Source: Cokeromyces recurvatus
Lineage: Eukaryota; Mucoromycota; Mucoromycetes; Mucorales; Mucoraceae
Direction of reading: 5' to 3'
Assembly (NCBI RefSeq): GCF_025118155.1
Contig: NW_026251398.1
Coordinates: forward strand, 186,001-250,000
Length of the DNA: 64,000 nt
In this document: in pieces, positions 60,363 through 64,000 of the stretch
Position numbering within the stretch: position 1 is the first letter of the stretch
Layout of the letters: the number at the start of each line of letters is the position of its first letter
Program-made: the position numbers and the translations under genes
Notes under the pieces: model-generated
Database searches by the model: none
Told to the model about the DNA's origin: nothing
The model's input: the letters and a program-made list of their open reading frames with translations, nothing else

Positions 60363-63163
60363 TCAAACAGAGGTCAACATCCAAAAAGGGGGTATCCCCA
60401 ATCGCCCTTTTACTTTATCATCTTGAATCAGTTTAAGAATATCATGCGCATCTTTATTATCATTGTCCTCTTCTTCTTCTTCTTCTTGATCCGAAAAGTC
60501 CCATCGTTCTCCAAAATCAGTGACATGTTGAAACATCCATAATCTATCCTTTTCAGTACGCTCTCTAATTTCAACGTTCTCAATCAGTTTCCCATCATAA
60601 TAACTATGAGTAAAAGCTGCATGCGCCATGTAAGCCAATGGTCGTAGTCTGGATTTCACGAATTCTGCATCATCCAGATCTAATTGAGGTAACGCCTCTG
60701 AATACCGTTTAAGATGAGATACAACTGTATGTGAAATCTGTGCCTGATTTGCAGCCGTGTAGTGCCAAATATCCTTTGCGATCCCTGAATTCTGTATACC
60801 CCGTGCTAATAACACCCAATATTGTAAGTTGAGTGTCTCATAATGCAACATGGCTCGCCATTCTGTTTGTACGCTTGGTGTTGTTGTTGCTAATAACAAA
60901 CGTCCCCTTGTCGAACTCTCTTGGTAAGGCTGTTTACCCTCCGTCGTGAATTGCTTCCCGATACGCATACGACATCGATTAGCGACCCTTAGGAACAATC
61001 GTACATCATCCGTAAAGGCCGCCATCGCTGTCACTTGCAAATCATACAATACTCCACGATGATCCGTCATCTGGGCTAAATGGATACCAGTGGGTGAAGT
61101 CACTAAATACTCTAGAAATTCCGCCATCATCGCTTGCAAATCAATGTATTCCTTATGTGTGAGTTGCTGCAGCTGGCGTAGGAGACGGATAGAGTCCAAT
61201 AAGGATGATACATCTGTTTTGGTCAAATCGGACGTGTTTAAAATTCGATTATGATTGCTATATTTTGGAACTACATGAGAGACACGACTTAGGCTAGGAA
61301 AATAATAGCCTTGGTCAGAGAGAAAGTCGAGTAGATGGCTATCATCTGGTATACGACGAGCCGTGTTATATTCGTCTTCATCATCGTCTTCTACAGCATA
61401 TTCATTAAGGAAATGAACTCGGATCAGATTAGCTGCTGCACGACCATACTTTTCCTCTCCTGTAAAATAGTTGGCCATTGTCAAAATAGTCACATTTTTT
61501 GCAATAAGACCTAATTCATCCTTGATCTCTGAGTTGCTATGAGAAGAAGCGCTACTACTACCTGATGATGATGATGATGTTACAGATGAAAGAGGCATTA
61601 AACGTTGTATAATTAATTTTAAAATTTCATCCGCTTTACTCTGAAGATGGTCAACAGCATCCTTGATTTCATAACTATTAGTCCAATGATCGTAACGTAG
61701 TTGATGCATTGGTTTTTCATTATAGATAAAGGGTCGATCATGTCGAAAATGTTTCCGAGCTATACTTTCATCTAAATTATCTAGTGATGACTGAATTGCC
61801 ATCAAACGATTAAAGGCACGTATGGATGATGCTTCCTTTTTATTCTCTTCTTGAGATGGATTACCAGAGAAGAGACGAAAAACCCAACCAATATTCTTAA
61901 AGTTACCTTTGTCCTTACTATAAGGTCGCTCAATAGGCTCCCAGGGAACAGTAGGACGGTTTAATCGTCTATTTTCTAAAGCACCCAATCTCCATAACAA
62001 CTCCAACTAATTCAATATGTACGAATATATATACATATTCATATATTAGATCGAAATGAAAACTCTTACAAAAAAAACGAATCAATTACCTTGCTTCGTC
62101 GTCCATAACGCATATTCAAGTTATATTCTTCTGTAGCATCATAACGAAAGATAATTTGTGGCTCTTCAGGAGTCTTGGGTCGTTCATCTAAACCATTTAA
62201 TAAGACTGAATTATTCAAGAGTCGTGTCATGGGTACGACGAAATACTTTGTGTCCTTTCCGTATTTATCGAGTTGTGATTTAATTTCTTTAAAGGCATTT
62301 TTACTAAGATAGCAGTTCCCATCAAAGGGCATGATCCATTTTGCATTGGCTATACTGCGACCATGTCCAATAGCCGTATTACGTCCACCATTCTATAAAT
62401 ATATAACATCAGATTATTGAAGGGAAGAGGGAGAGAAAGAGAGAGAGAGAAAGAGAGAATATTTATATTTCTTGAATGAGCTTACATTATTCATGGCATA
62501 TAAATTCTTTACATGATACGTATAATCTAGAGCTCTTAGTTTCGATACTTTTGAGAATCGTCTGTAATCATCCGAATGAAAGAAATCTGCATTAGGAAAT
62601 TTTTCTAATTGAAAATCTAACTGCTCATATTCCGAAGCGACAAAAGGTACTCTGATATAATCCATATGATAACTATCTAATAGTCGAATGATGGTTGCTT
62701 CATTGACAGGATCAATAATACGATTCAATAAGAATATCTTACGGGTATTTGGAAACTCGGGTTCATGATCCAAAATAAATTGCAAATTAGACAATGTTTG
62801 ACCTTCTTTATGACGAGGAGGCAGGTCATTACCAATGATACGATAAAGAATTATTTGATCTCGTTCAATGTGGTTGGCTTGATTAGATTGTCGACTAGAT
62901 GACGACTGATTGTTTTCATCCAATCTGAAAAACGGAATGTAAGTCAAGATAAAAAGAATAAATAAAAGGGCCATGAGCCCCTTTAGCCACGGCCGTTGAG
63001 TAGACCTTTTTGGAGGTTTTTTTTCTTTGTTATAATGGTATTTTTTTGTTGTAGATCCTAACTCGAGAGATAACATATCTGGTTGAAGAAGGCTGTGGCT
63101 TTTTCGATGTTTTGAGGAAGAAGACGACCGAGTTACATTATGTTTTAAAAAAGGTGGTAACAT
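60363..63163 (-). CDS. Type II membrane protein: glycosyltransferase-like domain fused to alginate-lyase-like domain
   Basis: Model: complement(join(60363..62006, 62090..62392, 62486..63163)), 874 residues, phases consistent. A basic cytosolic tail precedes one membrane segment (about 61-79, KGLMALLFILFILTYIPFF), as in Golgi type II enzymes. The lumenal part starts with a glycosyltransferase-A-like region (ILYRIIGNDLPPRHKEGQTL, KIFLLNRIIDP, WIMPFDGNCYLSKNAFKEI). From about residue 430 an alpha-helical toroid resembling alginate lyases follows: IAKNVTILTMANYFTGEEKY, MMAEFLEYLVTSPTGIHLAQ, and MTDHRGVLYDLQVTAMAAF, parallel to the NNHGxxYDxQ active-site motif (His and Tyr kept). A Ser run and an acidic Glu run near the end are low complexity. 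Role inferred: making or trimming a uronic-acid-containing wall polymer. Confidence 0.75.
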
Positions 63164-63212
63164 TACTAGGTCTATAAAGAAATAAAAGGAGATTTTAGGG
63201 AGGAATATAGTC

Positions 63213-63243
<31 letters not shown>

Positions 63244-63638
63244 GGGAACAAATGGGAGGAGTAATAATAATAATAATAATAATAATAAAAAGAAAAATAA
63301 AAAAGAAAAATAAAAAAGAAAAATATAAAAAGTTTAGTGTATAATTCAGTCTAGACCGGAAAAAAAAAAGCGGAGAACTAGTTGAAATAGTCAATTAAAA
63401 AAACTAATATAGTGCTTTTCTTTATTGTCTATAATATATTACAAATATAATACTTTTTTTTTTTTTTTTACATAAGCTCTTTGTTATACATTAGCAATAA
63501 TATAAACAAAAGACTAGTAAGCAAGCCTAATTTAGCAAACTTTATATGTCGGCCTTTTTTTTTTTTATGAATATATGCATGTATGTACTATAATTATTAT
63601 TAAAATTAAAGTTTTTCTTTTTAACAGTAAAAAAAAAG

Positions 63639-63670
<32 letters not shown>

Positions 63671-63722
63671 GCCACATAAAAGGTAATACAATACGTTAAT
63701 TACTTGCTTTATTAATATTAAT
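63164..63722. other. Intergenic, promoter of glycosyltransferase gene and 3' flank of Smc3
   Basis: Contains long T- and A-runs (63213-63243, 63637-63665) and (AAT)n at 63260-63288. No gene. Confidence 0.5.

Positions 63723-64000
<278 letters not shown>

Overview
The window is a 64-kb piece of a nuclear fungal genome. It is AT-rich and gene-dense, with many short GT...AG introns and long A or T homopolymers. Gene content points to an early-diverging fungus, most probably Mucoromycota/Mucorales: septin, Ypd1-type phosphorelay protein, BLOC-1 subunit 2, sulfide:quinone oxidoreductase, a metazoan-like ankyrin-PARP, and a glycosyltransferase fused to an alginate-lyase-like domain. The lineage is inferred from gene content only; no ribosomal marker is present. 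Gene models below were built by hand from reading frames, splice sites and intron phase. Every multi-exon model keeps frame except the carnitine acyltransferase, which has a one-base frameshift.

Layout, left to right. 0-4.2 kb: 3' end of an unidentified gene, mitochondrial sulfide:quinone oxidoreductase, glycine-cleavage H protein. 4.5-11.5 kb: a repeat-rich accessory zone with a decayed IS630/Tc1-type transposase, a broken repeat-like gene, a solo set of iterated terminal repeats, and a complete 1,710-bp IS630/Tc1-type transposon with 136-bp near-identical inverted repeats and a TA target duplication. 11.7-18.3 kb: small unknown gene, actin, small basic protein, Ash2. 18.9-21.3 kb: two tandem intronless XPG/FEN-like nuclease paralogues. 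22.1-34.5 kb: PPWD1 cyclophilin, carnitine acyltransferase, GNAT, Rab6/Ypt6, Cdc11/AspA-type septin, PPR-like protein, lysyl-tRNA synthetase. 36.6-47.7 kb: one 26-exon gene for a 2,968-residue ankyrin-WGR-PARP protein with extra zinc-binding motifs. 48.2-54.5 kb: PC4/Sub1, BLOC1S2, acetylornithine aminotransferase, Use1 SNARE, Ypd1. 56.0-59.8 kb: a nested transposon region holding a large imperfect palindrome. 60.4-64 kb: glycosyltransferase/alginate-lyase fusion and the C-terminal end of cohesin Smc3.

Most genes are housekeeping genes with no operon-like logic; neighbours are divergent, convergent or tandem. The best leads are the ankyrin-PARP with a possible poly(ADP-ribose)-binding finger, the tandem XPG-like pair without a recognisable DNA-binding hairpin motif, the glycosyltransferase/lyase fusion, and a shared design of iterated subterminal repeats in four different transposon families.
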